Positions 35,428-43,926 of a stretch of DNA of 64,000 nt are shown piece by piece (the first letter of the stretch is position 1; every line of letters starts with the position of its first letter). The DNA is from Sphingomonadales bacterium UBA7471 (lineage in GTDB: Bacteria > Pseudomonadota > Alphaproteobacteria > Sphingomonadales > Sphingomonadaceae): positions 100,042 through 164,041 of the forward strand of contig DLOZ01000010.1 in assembly GCA_002479765.1 (NCBI GenBank). Reading direction: 5' to 3'. The position numbers and the translations under genes are program-made. The notes under the pieces are model-generated. The model did not search any database, was not told the DNA's origin, and worked only from the letters and a program-made list of their open reading frames with translations.

Positions 35428-36333
35428 ATGACAACCGCAGCGCGTGACATATTAATGCCCGCCGAATGGCGTGACTTCTGGGCTTTAACCAAGCCCAGAG
35501 TTATGTCGCTTGTCGTATTCACCGCTTTATGTGGTCTGCTGGCCGCGCCTGGCAATATCCACCCCATCATCGCCTTTACGGCAGTCCTGTGCATTGCACT
35601 GGGCGCCGGTGCGTGTGGGTCGCTTAACCAGTATTACGAAGCCGATGTCGACGCCAAAATGGCGCGGACAGCACAGCGGCCATTGCCCGCCGGCCGAATG
35701 GACCGTGAGGCCGCGTTGCACTTCGGCGTCGGCCTTGCGGCCTTTTCCGTCGGCATCATGGGTGTCGCCGTAAACTGGCTGTCGGCAGGTTTGCTGGCCT
35801 TCTCGATATTCTTTTATTCTATCGTCTACACAATCTGGCTTAAGCCCAACACGCCGCAAAATATCGTTATTGGCGGTGCTGCAGGCGCATTTCCGCCGGT
35901 CATTGGATGGGCCGCCGTCACCGGTGATGTCACTTTCCTGCCGGTCTTGCTCTTCACCATCATCTTCTTATGGACCCCGCCGCATTTTTGGGCGTTGGCG
36001 CTGTTTATGAAGACCGATTACGGCGCAGCGGGCATTCCGATGCTGCCGAATGTGAAGGGTCAGCGCGTTACGCGTAACCAGATATTTGGCTATAGCTTCC
36101 CGATGGCGGGCGCAGCAATATTGCCGTTCATCTTGGGTGACAGCGGCTGGCTATATGGTGCGACTGCGATGGTGTTGAGCGGGCTATTCCTGATCCTTGC
36201 ATTCCGTGTCTGGCAAAATGAAGCAACCGATGCCGCAGCGATGAAGCCGGAGAAGCAGCTTTTCGCATTCTCGATCCTGTATCTGTTCCTTTTGTTCGCC
36301 CTGTTCGCAATTGACCGTATGGTGATCGCATGA
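35428..36333 (+). CDS. ctaB: Protohaem IX farnesyltransferase (haem O synthase)
   Basis: A 301-residue polytopic UbiA-family prenyltransferase that adds farnesyl to haem b, giving haem o for the oxidase. The first Asp-rich motif is YYEADVDAKMARTAQRPLPAGRM (around residues 70-90, with the N..D..D residues), and a second lies near FLWTPPHFWALALFMKTDY. Eight or nine helices are predicted. An in-frame TTG lies 12 bases before the ATG and is a possible alternative start. The stop overlaps the small gene that follows (ATGA). Confidence 0.95.
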   Translation: MTTAARDILMPAEWRDFWALTKPRVMSLVVFTALCGLLAAPGNIHPIIAFTAVLCIALGAGACGSLNQYYEADVDAKMARTAQRPLPAGRMDREAALHFGVGLAAFSVGIMGVAVNWLSAGLLAFSIFFYSIVYTIWLKPNTPQNIVIGGAAGAFPPVIGWAAVTGDVTFLPVLLFTIIFLWTPPHFWALALFMKTDYGAAGIPMLPNVKGQRVTRNQIFGYSFPMAGAAILPFILGDSGWLYGATAMVLSGLFLILAFRVWQNEATDAAAMKPEKQLFAFSILYLFLLFALFAIDRMVIA

Positions 36334-36485
36334 CCCAGTCTGACCAATCGCCGTATACCGCCGAAGAAACCGCGCTTATCCGCAAACGCCAAGCGGCGCG
36401 GTCGCGCGTGATGGGCGTCGCCCTTGTTGGCTTGTGCATATTGTTCTTCCTGATCACAGTCGTAAAAGTCGGGGTCTGGGGCTGA
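36330..36485 (+). CDS. CoxF-like small membrane protein (51 residues)
   Basis: A short open frame between ctaB and ctaG encodes 51 residues: a charged N-terminus (TAEETALIRKRQAARSR) and one membrane helix (VMGVALVGLCILFFLITVV). A protein of this form, called CoxF, sits at this place in many alphaproteobacterial cox operons. Its ATG overlaps the ctaB stop by four bases, and its TGA overlaps the ctaG ATG by one base (TGATG), so it is clearly translated as part of the series. A role in oxidase assembly is inferred from synteny. Confidence 0.8.
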   Translation: MTQSDQSPYTAEETALIRKRQAARSRVMGVALVGLCILFFLITVVKVGVWG

Positions 36486-37051
36486 TGGCCATGTCAAACG
36501 CGAAAACCGGACTTTTGGCGGGCGCACTTGCCATTTCGATGGTTGGCGTAGGCTTTGCCGCCGTTCCCCTGTATCGCTTGTTTTGTCAGGTGACGGGGTT
36601 CGGTGGCACAACGATGCGGGTTGATGCGGCGCAAGCGGCGACGGTGTCCGCGACGAACAAATCCATTGTCGTCCGATTTGATGCCAATCATCGCGGCGAC
36701 TTGCCGTGGGAATTTAAACCGGAACGCCCGACCGACACGGTCAGCATCGGCGCGAAGGATATGTCGATTTACTTGGCAAAAAATCTGTCGAGCGAAGCGG
36801 TGACGGGGACGGCAACATTTAACGTCACGCCGGCGCTTGCTGGCAAATATTTCAACAAGATACAGTGCTTTTGCTTCACCGAACAAACACTTAAGCCCGG
36901 TGAACAGGTGCGGATGCCGGTCTTATATTATGTCGATCCAAAGATCATGACCGATCCAGAGACCAAAGATATCGAAGAAATTACACTTAGCTACACATTC
37001 TACCCAGTGGAAAAGCCAAACACGGTGGACCCGCAGGCGAACGGAAGCTAA
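36485..37051 (+). CDS. ctaG: Cytochrome c oxidase copper chaperone CtaG/Cox11
   Basis: A 188-residue, single-helix anchored protein that supplies copper for the CuB site of subunit I. The helix (about residues 8-26) leads into PLYRLFCQVTGFGGTT, and the copper-binding CFCFTEQ (about residues 130-136, Cys-Phe-Cys) matches Cox11. The soluble periplasmic immunoglobulin-like domain fits the usual length. The start at 36485 overlaps the stop of the CoxF-like gene. Confidence 0.95.
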   Translation: MAMSNAKTGLLAGALAISMVGVGFAAVPLYRLFCQVTGFGGTTMRVDAAQAATVSATNKSIVVRFDANHRGDLPWEFKPERPTDTVSIGAKDMSIYLAKNLSSEAVTGTATFNVTPALAGKYFNKIQCFCFTEQTLKPGEQVRMPVLYYVDPKIMTDPETKDIEEITLSYTFYPVEKPNTVDPQANGS

Positions 37052-37088
37052 GGCAAACTTACCACGTTAAGACTACAGGGAATTGACC

Positions 37089-37976
37089 ATGGCGGGTGCC
37101 AAAAATCACGATTATCATATTCTGCCGCCGAGCATCACACCCATATTGGGTTCGTTCTCGGCCCTGACGATGTTCTTCGGCCTCGTGATGTGGATGCATC
37201 CCGAGCAGTTCGGTTATGGTAGCCTCGTCTTTGGCCTTGGCCTTATTGCTGTATTATACACCTTTTACGCGTGGTGGTCCGATGTTGTGACCGAAGCGCA
37301 TGCGGGCGATCATACCCCCGTGGTTCAGCTTCACCTGCGTTACGGCATGATCATGTTCATCGCGTCTGAAGTGATGTTCTTCGTGGGCTGGTTCTGGGCA
37401 TGGTTTGACTTCTCGCTGTTTCCTGTGCCGCTGGAAATCGTGAAGGATGCGGAAACGCATGCATTTACGGTCACCAACCTGATCGGCCAAGAAGGCGCCG
37501 CCGCTTTGATGCAGTGGCCACCAAAGGGTCTTGAAGTCCTCGATGCGATGAAGCTGCCGCTGCTCAACACGTTGATCCTGTTGTGCTCGGGCACCACCGT
37601 CACTTGGGCGCACCATGCGCTCATCCACGGCGACCGCGAAGGTTTGAAAAAAGGTCTGTTGGCGACGATCCTGTTGGGCCTGCTGTTCAGCTCGATTCAG
37701 GCATATGAGTATCTGGAAGCACCGTTTCCATTCGCTGGCCTGAACTATGGCACCGCATTTTACATGGCGACTGGCTTCCACGGTTTCCACGTGATCGTCG
37801 GTACAATATTCTTGGCAGTATGCCTTGTGCGTGCAAACAAAGGCCACTTCACACCAAAGCAGCATTTCGGTTTTGAAGCTGCGGCTTGGTACTGGCACTT
37901 TGTCGACGTGGTGTGGCTGTTCCTGTTCATCGCCATCTACATTTGGGGTGGCTGGGGCGCGCCAGTTCACGCGTAA
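37089..37976 (+). CDS. coxC: Cytochrome c oxidase subunit III
   Basis: A 295-residue, seven-helix subunit that helps keep proton uptake and oxidase stability. Family features are HDYHILPPS at the start, GMIMFIASEVMFFVGWFWAWF with the conserved Glu, HHALIHGDR, and HFVDVVWLFLFIAIYIWGGWG at the C-terminus. CAGGG lies upstream of the ATG; a TTG six bases further up is an alternative. The stop is directly followed by the ATG of the DUF983 gene with no gap. Confidence 0.97.
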   Translation: MAGAKNHDYHILPPSITPILGSFSALTMFFGLVMWMHPEQFGYGSLVFGLGLIAVLYTFYAWWSDVVTEAHAGDHTPVVQLHLRYGMIMFIASEVMFFVGWFWAWFDFSLFPVPLEIVKDAETHAFTVTNLIGQEGAAALMQWPPKGLEVLDAMKLPLLNTLILLCSGTTVTWAHHALIHGDREGLKKGLLATILLGLLFSSIQAYEYLEAPFPFAGLNYGTAFYMATGFHGFHVIVGTIFLAVCLVRANKGHFTPKQHFGFEAAAWYWHFVDVVWLFLFIAIYIWGGWGAPVHA

Positions 37977-38363
37977 ATGACAGCAGAGCAATCACCAGAA
38001 GGGCGGCCCAGCATATTGCGGGCTGCCCTTTTTGGTCTCTGCCCCCAATGCGGCGGCAAAACGCTGTTTGCGGGGCTGGGCCAGTTTGCGGACACATGTT
38101 CGCACTGCAAACTTGATTATGCTTCGTTCAATGTGGGCGATGGCCCTGCAGCATTGCTCACCATGGTTATTGGTGCGCTGATCATTGTTTTTGCTTTGTT
38201 GCTCGATTCCGCTGTCCGGCCCCCTTTTTGGGTGCATGTCATCATTTGGGTTCCGGTGACCGCCGCGTTAACCGTCGTCACGCTGCGCATGGCGAAAGCG
38301 GCATTGCTCGCATCGGAGTATCGCAATAAGGCGCATGAAGCCGGGAAGGACGATCTGCTATGA
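37977..38363 (+). CDS. DUF983 zinc-finger membrane protein
   Basis: A 128-residue protein with an N-terminal zinc-ribbon-like pair, CPQCG (about residues 22-26) and CSHCK (about 41-45), and two membrane helices (about residues 55-80 and 84-105). DUF983 proteins are found next to coxC and SURF1 in alphaproteobacteria and are thought to assist oxidase assembly; the mechanism is unknown. Codons 8-19 lie inside a strong stem-loop followed by five T bases. Its stop overlaps the SURF1 start (ATGA). Confidence 0.88.
   Translation: MTAEQSPEGRPSILRAALFGLCPQCGGKTLFAGLGQFADTCSHCKLDYASFNVGDGPAALLTMVIGALIIVFALLLDSAVRPPFWVHVIIWVPVTAALTVVTLRMAKAALLASEYRNKAHEAGKDDLL
38000..38033 (+). terminator. Terminator-like hairpin inside the DUF983 coding start
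   Basis: A 10-pair stem (38000-38009 with 38020-38029, one G-T pair) closes a 10-base loop and runs straight into five T bases (38029-38033). That is the shape of a Rho-independent terminator, yet it sits 24-57 bases into the DUF983 gene, right after coxC. It may end part of the transcripts after the structural genes, keeping DUF983, SURF1 and the permease at lower levels. Active translation of DUF983 would disrupt it. Confidence 0.5.
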
Positions 38364-38941
38364 AACGCTGGCCGATTATTCCAACAATCATTGTGATCAT
38401 CGCGGTCGGTATCATGATTGGCCTTGGCGTCTGGCAGCTTCAGCGCAAGGCTGAAAAGGAAGCTTTGCTTGCGCGCTACAACGCCGCTGATGGCCTGCCG
38501 GCGATCGCTTGGCCATTCGTCCCCGACCCCAAGGCATTGCCGCTGTTTCGGCGCTCTACGGTCATGTGCGGCAATGTGATCAAAATCGAGTCGGTGTCCG
38601 GCAGCAATCGTGCCGGTGACGCAGGCTTTGCCCATGTCGCGTCCTGCCAAACAGGCGGCGCTGAAGGCGTGAACGCGAAAGTTGCCATCGGTTGGTCCGA
38701 GCGTCCGCAATCCCCCAGCTGGAGCGGCGGACTGGTCCGTGGCATCATCGCTCCCGATGGGGAGCAGTTGATTAAGTTGGTGTCGACCGATCGCGCAGAT
38801 GGTCTGCAACAGCTTGCATTGCCATCACCAGCGCAAATTCCAAACAACCACCTGCTATATGCCATCCAATGGTTCATTTTCGCGGCCGCGGCGTCGATCA
38901 TGTATATCCTCGCGGTGCGGAAGCGCTTGAAAACGCCTTGA
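38360..38941 (+). CDS. SURF1-family oxidase assembly protein (divergent)
   Basis: A 193-residue protein with the family's two-helix hairpin: an N-terminal helix ending GLGVWQLQRKAEKEALL (about residues 12-38), the GxWQxxRxxxK signature of SURF1/Shy1, and a C-terminal helix (about 165-187, YAIQWFIFAAAASIMYIL). SURF1 helps insert haem a into subunit I. The central part is unusual: the common VNRGWVP is AIGWSERP here, and cysteines occur in VMCGNV and ASCQTG. The start overlaps the DUF983 stop, and the end overlaps the TTG start of the TauE-like gene. Confidence 0.85.
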   Translation: MKRWPIIPTIIVIIAVGIMIGLGVWQLQRKAEKEALLARYNAADGLPAIAWPFVPDPKALPLFRRSTVMCGNVIKIESVSGSNRAGDAGFAHVASCQTGGAEGVNAKVAIGWSERPQSPSWSGGLVRGIIAPDGEQLIKLVSTDRADGLQQLALPSPAQIPNNHLLYAIQWFIFAAAASIMYILAVRKRLKTP

Positions 38942-39693
38942 GCCTGCCCGCCGATATCTATTTCTACATCGTCGCAAGCGCTGCCGTCATATTGGTGGGG
39001 CTTGCCAAGGGTGGGTTTGCGGGGTTGGGTGCCGCAGCCATGCCGATACTCGCCTTGGTCATGGACCCAGTCGCCGGTGCGGGCATGTTGCTACCCATAT
39101 TGATGGTTCAGGATATTGTGAGCGTCTGGGCATTCCGGCGCGATTTTGATCGGCGGACGTTGTTACTCACCCTGCCGGGCGCGATCGTGGGCATCTTCTT
39201 CGGATGGTTTTTGGCGACCGCAATTAATGCCGATGCCGTTCGCGGTTTCGTCGGCGTCATCGCGCTATCATTTGGCGTCTACCGCTTGCTTCCGCTGTTC
39301 GGTGCGCAGCTTAAGCTGGCTGGCCCAGCACCCGAGTGGGTTGGGGTCGTCATGGGCGGGGTTTCAGGCTTCACCAGCCAAATTGCACATGCGGGCGGCC
39401 CACCGTTTCAGATTTGGGCGCTATCGCGCAACTTTCCACATCTGGTCTTTGTCGGAACGTCGTCGATATTCTTTGCGATCATCAATTGGATGAAAGTGCC
39501 TGCTTATGCAGCGCTGGGCCAATTCAACACGCAAAACATGACGCTGACCGCCATCTTCCTGCCATTGGCTATACTCAGCACAATGGCAGGCGTGCGGTTG
39601 GTCAAGCGGGTGTCACCCGAACGATTCAATATCATCATTCAGCTTTTGATGGTGGTCGTCGGCGCAGAGTTGATTCGCCAAGCCATCTGGTGA
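38938..39693 (+). CDS. TauE/SafE-family sulfite/anion exporter
   Basis: A 251-residue membrane protein with about eight helices. LAKGGFAGLGAAAMPILALVM near the start and GFTSQIAHAGGPPFQIW in the second half match the two repeats of the TauE/SafE (DUF81) family, which export sulfite, sulfoacetate or related anions. The TTG at 38938 overlaps the SURF1 stop (TTGA), giving the expected family length; a longer reading frame upstream would overlap SURF1 by over 70 bases. The substrate is unknown. It ends convergently with infC seven bases away. Confidence 0.85.
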   Translation: MSLPADIYFYIVASAAVILVGLAKGGFAGLGAAAMPILALVMDPVAGAGMLLPILMVQDIVSVWAFRRDFDRRTLLLTLPGAIVGIFFGWFLATAINADAVRGFVGVIALSFGVYRLLPLFGAQLKLAGPAPEWVGVVMGGVSGFTSQIAHAGGPPFQIWALSRNFPHLVFVGTSSIFFAIINWMKVPAYAALGQFNTQNMTLTAIFLPLAILSTMAGVRLVKRVSPERFNIIIQLLMVVVGAELIRQAIW

Positions 39694-39700
39694 CTGCACC

Positions 39701-40246
39701 CTATTTGGGCGACAGCACCATAAGCATTTGACGGCCTTCCATGCGGGGATGCGCCTCAACCTTTGCGGTCTCGGTCGTATCGGCCTGAACGCGTTGCAAC
39801 AGGTGCATACCCAATTGCTGGTGGGCCAATTCACGGCCACGGAAACGCAAGGTGATTTTCACCTTGTCACCTTCCTCGATGAACTCCGCAACCTTCTTCA
39901 TCTTGACCATATAATCATGATCATCGATGTTCGGACGCATCTTAATTTCTTTAATTTCCTGCGTTTTCTGACTCTTACGCGCAAGGTTGGCCTTTTTCTG
40001 GGCCTCATATTTGAACTTGCCGATGTCCAGAAACTTGCAGACTGGCGGATCAGCGTTCGGTGACACTTCCACCAGATCAAGACCGACTTCAGCGGCCTGC
40101 GCTATCGCCTCGCGGGTGTACAGGACACCCAAATTTTCGCCGTCATCATCAATGACTCGTACTTTTTCAGCTGTGATGAGATTATTGTAGCGCGGTCCAC
40201 TTTTAACAGGTGGGGTCATTGCGCGCCGGGTCGGCGGGGTGGCGAT
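39701..40246 (-). CDS. infC: Translation initiation factor IF-3, ATC start codon
   Basis: A 181-residue IF-3 with the N-terminal domain (GPRYNNLITAEKVRVID), the basic linker (KKANLARKSQKTQEIKEIKMRP) and the C-terminal domain that binds the 30S platform. IF-3 prevents subunit joining and proofreads the initiator tRNA. The likely start is the ATC at 40246-40244: AAGGAG (40260-40255) lies exactly eight bases upstream, and no ATG, GTG or TTG occurs in frame between the nearest upstream stop (40282-40280) and an ATG at 40219, which lacks a ribosome binding site. Rare start codons on infC let IF-3 repress its own translation, as with AUU in E. coli. Confidence 0.93.
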   Translation of the reverse strand: MATPPTRRAMTPPVKSGPRYNNLITAEKVRVIDDDGENLGVLYTREAIAQAAEVGLDLVEVSPNADPPVCKFLDIGKFKYEAQKKANLARKSQKTQEIKEIKMRPNIDDHDYMVKMKKVAEFIEEGDKVKITLRFRGRELAHQQLGMHLLQRVQADTTETAKVEAHPRMEGRQMLMVLSPK

Positions 40247-40254
40247 AGTCGATA

Positions 40255-40260
40255 CTCCTT
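40255..40260 (-). promoter_or_regulatory. Strong Shine-Dalgarno site deciding the infC start
   Basis: AAGGAG on the minus strand is placed eight bases before an in-frame ATC and 35 bases before the first in-frame ATG. The distance fits translation from ATC only. Confidence 0.7.
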
Positions 40261-40388
40261 GTGATGTTATGCAGCGCCATTACAGCCAAATCGCTGACAG
40301 ATAAAGGCCTTAGCTCCGGATTATCCGCTTTTGTTGGCGACAGTGGCTCTCGAGACACGGCCAAGCGCCCAAAGGATCCTGATCTGAT

Positions 40389-42512
40389 CTATTTCGTGAG
40401 CGCAGTCAGGTCATCGACCGTCAATATCTGCGGCAGTATCTGCGCCTCTCCATTTGGCGGGAAGTACAGATATAATGGCACGCCGGAGCGCCCATATTTT
40501 GCGAGATAGCGGGTAATGTCCGGGTCTCGGCGCGTATAGTCCCCCACCATCACGGTCATACCCGCCTTGCGGAATGCGTTGCTGGTCTCCGTCCGGTCAA
40601 TTGCCGCCTGCTCATTGACCTTGCAAGTGACACACCAGTCAGCGGTGAAATAGAGGAACACCGGCTTGCCCTCGGCACGCAGCGCATTCAGGCGGGCCTC
40701 GTTAAAGCCTATGCTGCCGGCGTTGGACGCCGCGCCCGCAGGCTCTATCGTCACTTTGCCGATTATCAGCGCGGCGGCGATAGCGATTCCGAACAAAGCC
40801 ATCGCCACCCATTTATAGGGCGATCCCTCTTTCTGTTTCCGGCCGAGCGCAAACAGCCCCACGAGGATGATGAGCGCCGCCGCGCCGCCGATCATCAAAC
40901 CGGTAAATCCAGCCAGTTGATATGTCAGCCACAGCAATGCCAATGATGTCAGCGCCATGGGCAGCGCCATCCACTGCCGGAACCGCACCATCCATAGCCC
41001 GGGCCGCGGCATCCGCTTGCGTAAGGCAGGGATGAACGCAATCGCGATGAAGGGGAGGGCGAGACCAAATCCAAGGCCCGCAAAAATCAGTAATGCCAAA
41101 CCGGTTGGCAACAAAAGCGCGGCGCCCATTGCGGCGGCCATGAACGGCCCCGTGCATGGTGTCGCGACGACCGCGGCAAGCACGCCTGTCCAGAATGATC
41201 CAGAAAGGCCGCCCTGCCGCGTCAGCTTTTCGCCCGCACCAATGCCGCCAACCTCAAATAGCCCGGCCAGATTTGCCGTGACCGCGACCATCAGCAACAA
41301 AAGGATCAGCACGACCGCAGGGTCCTGCAACTGAAATGCCCAGCCCACCTCTTCGCCGGCAGCGCGCAAAGCCAGCATGATACCGCCGAGAATGAGGCAG
41401 CTGACAATGATACCGACTGTGTAGGCAACCGCATCGCGGCGGGCTTCGCCTTCATCGCCGCCCATTTTGGCAAGGCTCAGCGCCTTCAGCCCCAATATGG
41501 GAAAGACGCAGGGCATGAGATTGAGCAACAAGCCACCGAGCACGGAGAATGCCAATATCCACCCAAAGCCAAGCGGCGGTTGTTCTTGATCGGCAGGCGC
41601 ACCTTCGCCCAAAACAGACACTGCATCGCCGCCCGATGGCACCGCGCCCGGCATAGCGCGCACTTCAAGCCCCTGCGCGTCATTGAAGCGCAGCAGGCCG
41701 TCAATTTGGCCGTCAAAGCCCGTTTTCACCTCACCGCTGACCATCAGCCAGTCGCCGACCCGGCGTGCGCTTTGCGGTGCTGCATAACGGAACAGCTTTT
41801 CGGTCTGCGCGAAGAACCAGACGCGTTCGGCCTTGGCACTGCGCGGATAGGGGATGGCGATTTCAATGCGCTTGCCGTCAATTTGGTAGCGCGCCGAACG
41901 GTCCAGCGGCACCGGCAGGGCGCTGCGCCATGCGTCAAAGCGCGCGCGTTCAGCATTGGATATGGTGCCCGACCCGATCGTCAACGGTACGGACAATGTC
42001 GCATTCTCCGGAACACAAACCAAGTCGGAACAGGCCGACCAGCGGGCATCCACTTTGACGTTCAGGCTTTGGCCCGGCTGTGCGTCTTTGGGTATTTTGA
42101 CATCCACCAGAAAGGCATGCTTTGCCTTGTAGATATGGTTCATAAACCCGCTGACGATCAGCGTCTCGGGAACCGGCGCACGCACCGGTCCGGCTGTCAC
42201 ACCATTTGGCAATTGCCATGCGAGCTCAAGCGGTGTGCCTGCATCACCGGGGTTTACCCAATAATCATGCCAGCCGGATTTGGGGTCCATGACAATGGCG
42301 ACCGTCACAATATCGCCGGGTGCGGGGCGATTGGTTTCGATATCTATCGATGCGCGCACATTTTGCGGCGATGCGTTGGCTGGTGCCTGTGCATATGCCC
42401 CGCCAAAGGCCAACATTAGCGCCAACAGAAACGCGCAGAGTGTGATCAGCAGACGCAGCGGTCGCTGGGTCAATGCCAACGTGCCAATATTCTGCGTGTG
42501 TCGAACAGCCAT
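40389..42512 (-). CDS. dsbD: DsbD-like thiol:disulfide reductase
   Basis: A 707-residue fusion. An N-terminal signal sequence (ending near AYA) leads to a periplasmic DsbC/DsbD-alpha-like beta domain (about residues 40-270, with WSACSDLVCVPE holding a Cys pair). Next come about eight to nine membrane helices with the CcdA-like centre (PCVFPILGLKALSL and ATPCTGPFM, one redox cysteine each). The C-terminal thioredoxin domain has the active site DWCVTC (C627, C630). It passes electrons from cytoplasmic thioredoxin to the periplasm. It starts one base after the MATE transporter stop. Confidence 0.9.
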   Translation of the reverse strand: MAVRHTQNIGTLALTQRPLRLLITLCAFLLALMLAFGGAYAQAPANASPQNVRASIDIETNRPAPGDIVTVAIVMDPKSGWHDYWVNPGDAGTPLELAWQLPNGVTAGPVRAPVPETLIVSGFMNHIYKAKHAFLVDVKIPKDAQPGQSLNVKVDARWSACSDLVCVPENATLSVPLTIGSGTISNAERARFDAWRSALPVPLDRSARYQIDGKRIEIAIPYPRSAKAERVWFFAQTEKLFRYAAPQSARRVGDWLMVSGEVKTGFDGQIDGLLRFNDAQGLEVRAMPGAVPSGGDAVSVLGEGAPADQEQPPLGFGWILAFSVLGGLLLNLMPCVFPILGLKALSLAKMGGDEGEARRDAVAYTVGIIVSCLILGGIMLALRAAGEEVGWAFQLQDPAVVLILLLLMVAVTANLAGLFEVGGIGAGEKLTRQGGLSGSFWTGVLAAVVATPCTGPFMAAAMGAALLLPTGLALLIFAGLGFGLALPFIAIAFIPALRKRMPRPGLWMVRFRQWMALPMALTSLALLWLTYQLAGFTGLMIGGAAALIILVGLFALGRKQKEGSPYKWVAMALFGIAIAAALIIGKVTIEPAGAASNAGSIGFNEARLNALRAEGKPVFLYFTADWCVTCKVNEQAAIDRTETSNAFRKAGMTVMVGDYTRRDPDITRYLAKYGRSGVPLYLYFPPNGEAQILPQILTVDDLTALTK

Positions 42513-42513
42513 T

Positions 42514-43926
42514 TTATTCCGGTGCCGTTTGCAAAGGTGGCGCATTCATTGTCGGCATTGCCTTCGCCTTTTTCCAGCTGCCGTTCAGATAATAAGCGAT
42601 CGACAACACACAAGAGGCGATGGATGTCGCGATGAAAGCAGCCCAAATGGCGTCCGCACCAAATCGGTCATGAAGGGTAAATCCGATAGTGAAGCGGACG
42701 ATGATGGCGCTGAATATCAGGATGAGCAACGGCGCGACCGCGGCACCATTTGCCCGCACCGCAAAGGTCACAACGACCGAAACGCCCATCAATATAAAGC
42801 TCCAGCCAATGATATGGTTGATGTGGATGGCGATATCGATCGCTGGACTGCCGATGGGCAGGAACAACTGAAGCAACGGCGTTGCGAACAAGGTCATCAG
42901 CAAAATCAGCACGCCCGACATCAGCAAGTTGATGCCGATGCCCGACCAGACGATGCGACCGACGCGGTCCCATTTGTTCGCCCCGATATTTTGCGCGACC
43001 ATGGCGCTAACTGCGCCACCAACCGCAACCGCGGGCATTTGCACATAGCTCCACAGTTGGTTCATCACGCCGAATGCAGCCGTGGTGTCCACGCCTTCGC
43101 GATTCACGAGCCCGATCATGACCACGGCAGAGCCCGACATGATAATCATCGACAAGCCCATGGGCAGGCCCATACGCGCTATCGGTTTCAGAAAGCGGGC
43201 GTCAGGGCGCAGCCATGTAAGCTCGGCCCCGCGCAGGCGAATGGTCAGGTCAAGCGCATAGACCTTGCGCATCAGCAGGCCGAGGCTGATGATTCCGGCA
43301 ACGATTGTCGCCAAAGCAGACCCGGCGATGCCCATTGCGGGGATTGGACCAAAGCCAAGAATGAAGACCGGATTGAGGATGATGTCGAGCACGACATTTA
43401 AGACCGTATTCCAAAATGGCGTGACGGAATCGCCAACGCCGCGCAGCGATGATGATATCAGCACCATGACAAATGACGTGGGCATCGTCAGGAAAATCAC
43501 GCGCAGATAGGCAAGCGCGAGCGGATAGACCGTCTCAGGCGTCGACATGAGCCGCAGCATGTGCGGCGCGAAAATCCAGCCTGCCGCTGCGAACAATAAG
43601 CCCGCGGCGAAAAACACGGTGGTTGCGGTTCCCATGATCCGGCGCACAGATTCAATATCGCGGCGGCCCATATTCTGGCCGATCAATATGGTTGTCGCCA
43701 TGGTGAAACCGAACAGGGTGGAGAACATCAAGAACATGATGAGCCCAGCGTTCGCCGACGCCGCCAGCGCCTCTTCGCCCAGAAACTTTCCGATCCAAAC
43801 CGAATTGACCGAATTGTTAATCGACTGGAGAATGTTCACGCCAAGCGAAGGCAGTGCAAACAGGAACAATGTTTTGGCAACCGGACCAACCGTCAGATCG
43901 CGTTGATGGGCGGGCGCGCCGCTCAC
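42514..43926 (-). CDS. MATE-family efflux transporter
   Basis: A 470-residue exporter with 12 helices in two homologous halves. The N-terminal VAKTLFLFALPSLGVNILQSINNSVNSVWIG and the second-half repeat FLKPIARMGLPMGLSMIIMSGSAVVMIGLVN are characteristic of the NorM/DinF/MatE superfamily of Na+- or H+-coupled drug/toxin exporters. The drug range is unknown. GTG at 43926 overlaps the valS stop (GTGA). The gene sits between valS and the dsbD-like gene in one operon-like series. Confidence 0.92.
   Translation of the reverse strand: MSGAPAHQRDLTVGPVAKTLFLFALPSLGVNILQSINNSVNSVWIGKFLGEEALAASANAGLIMFLMFSTLFGFTMATTILIGQNMGRRDIESVRRIMGTATTVFFAAGLLFAAAGWIFAPHMLRLMSTPETVYPLALAYLRVIFLTMPTSFVMVLISSSLRGVGDSVTPFWNTVLNVVLDIILNPVFILGFGPIPAMGIAGSALATIVAGIISLGLLMRKVYALDLTIRLRGAELTWLRPDARFLKPIARMGLPMGLSMIIMSGSAVVMIGLVNREGVDTTAAFGVMNQLWSYVQMPAVAVGGAVSAMVAQNIGANKWDRVGRIVWSGIGINLLMSGVLILLMTLFATPLLQLFLPIGSPAIDIAIHINHIIGWSFILMGVSVVVTFAVRANGAAVAPLLILIFSAIIVRFTIGFTLHDRFGADAIWAAFIATSIASCVLSIAYYLNGSWKKAKAMPTMNAPPLQTAPE

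Noticed and set aside
42280..43401. A 373-codon plus-strand frame opposite the MATE and dsbD genes
   Set aside because: Antisense to clear transporter sequence; composition unlike a folded protein and no ribosome binding site.
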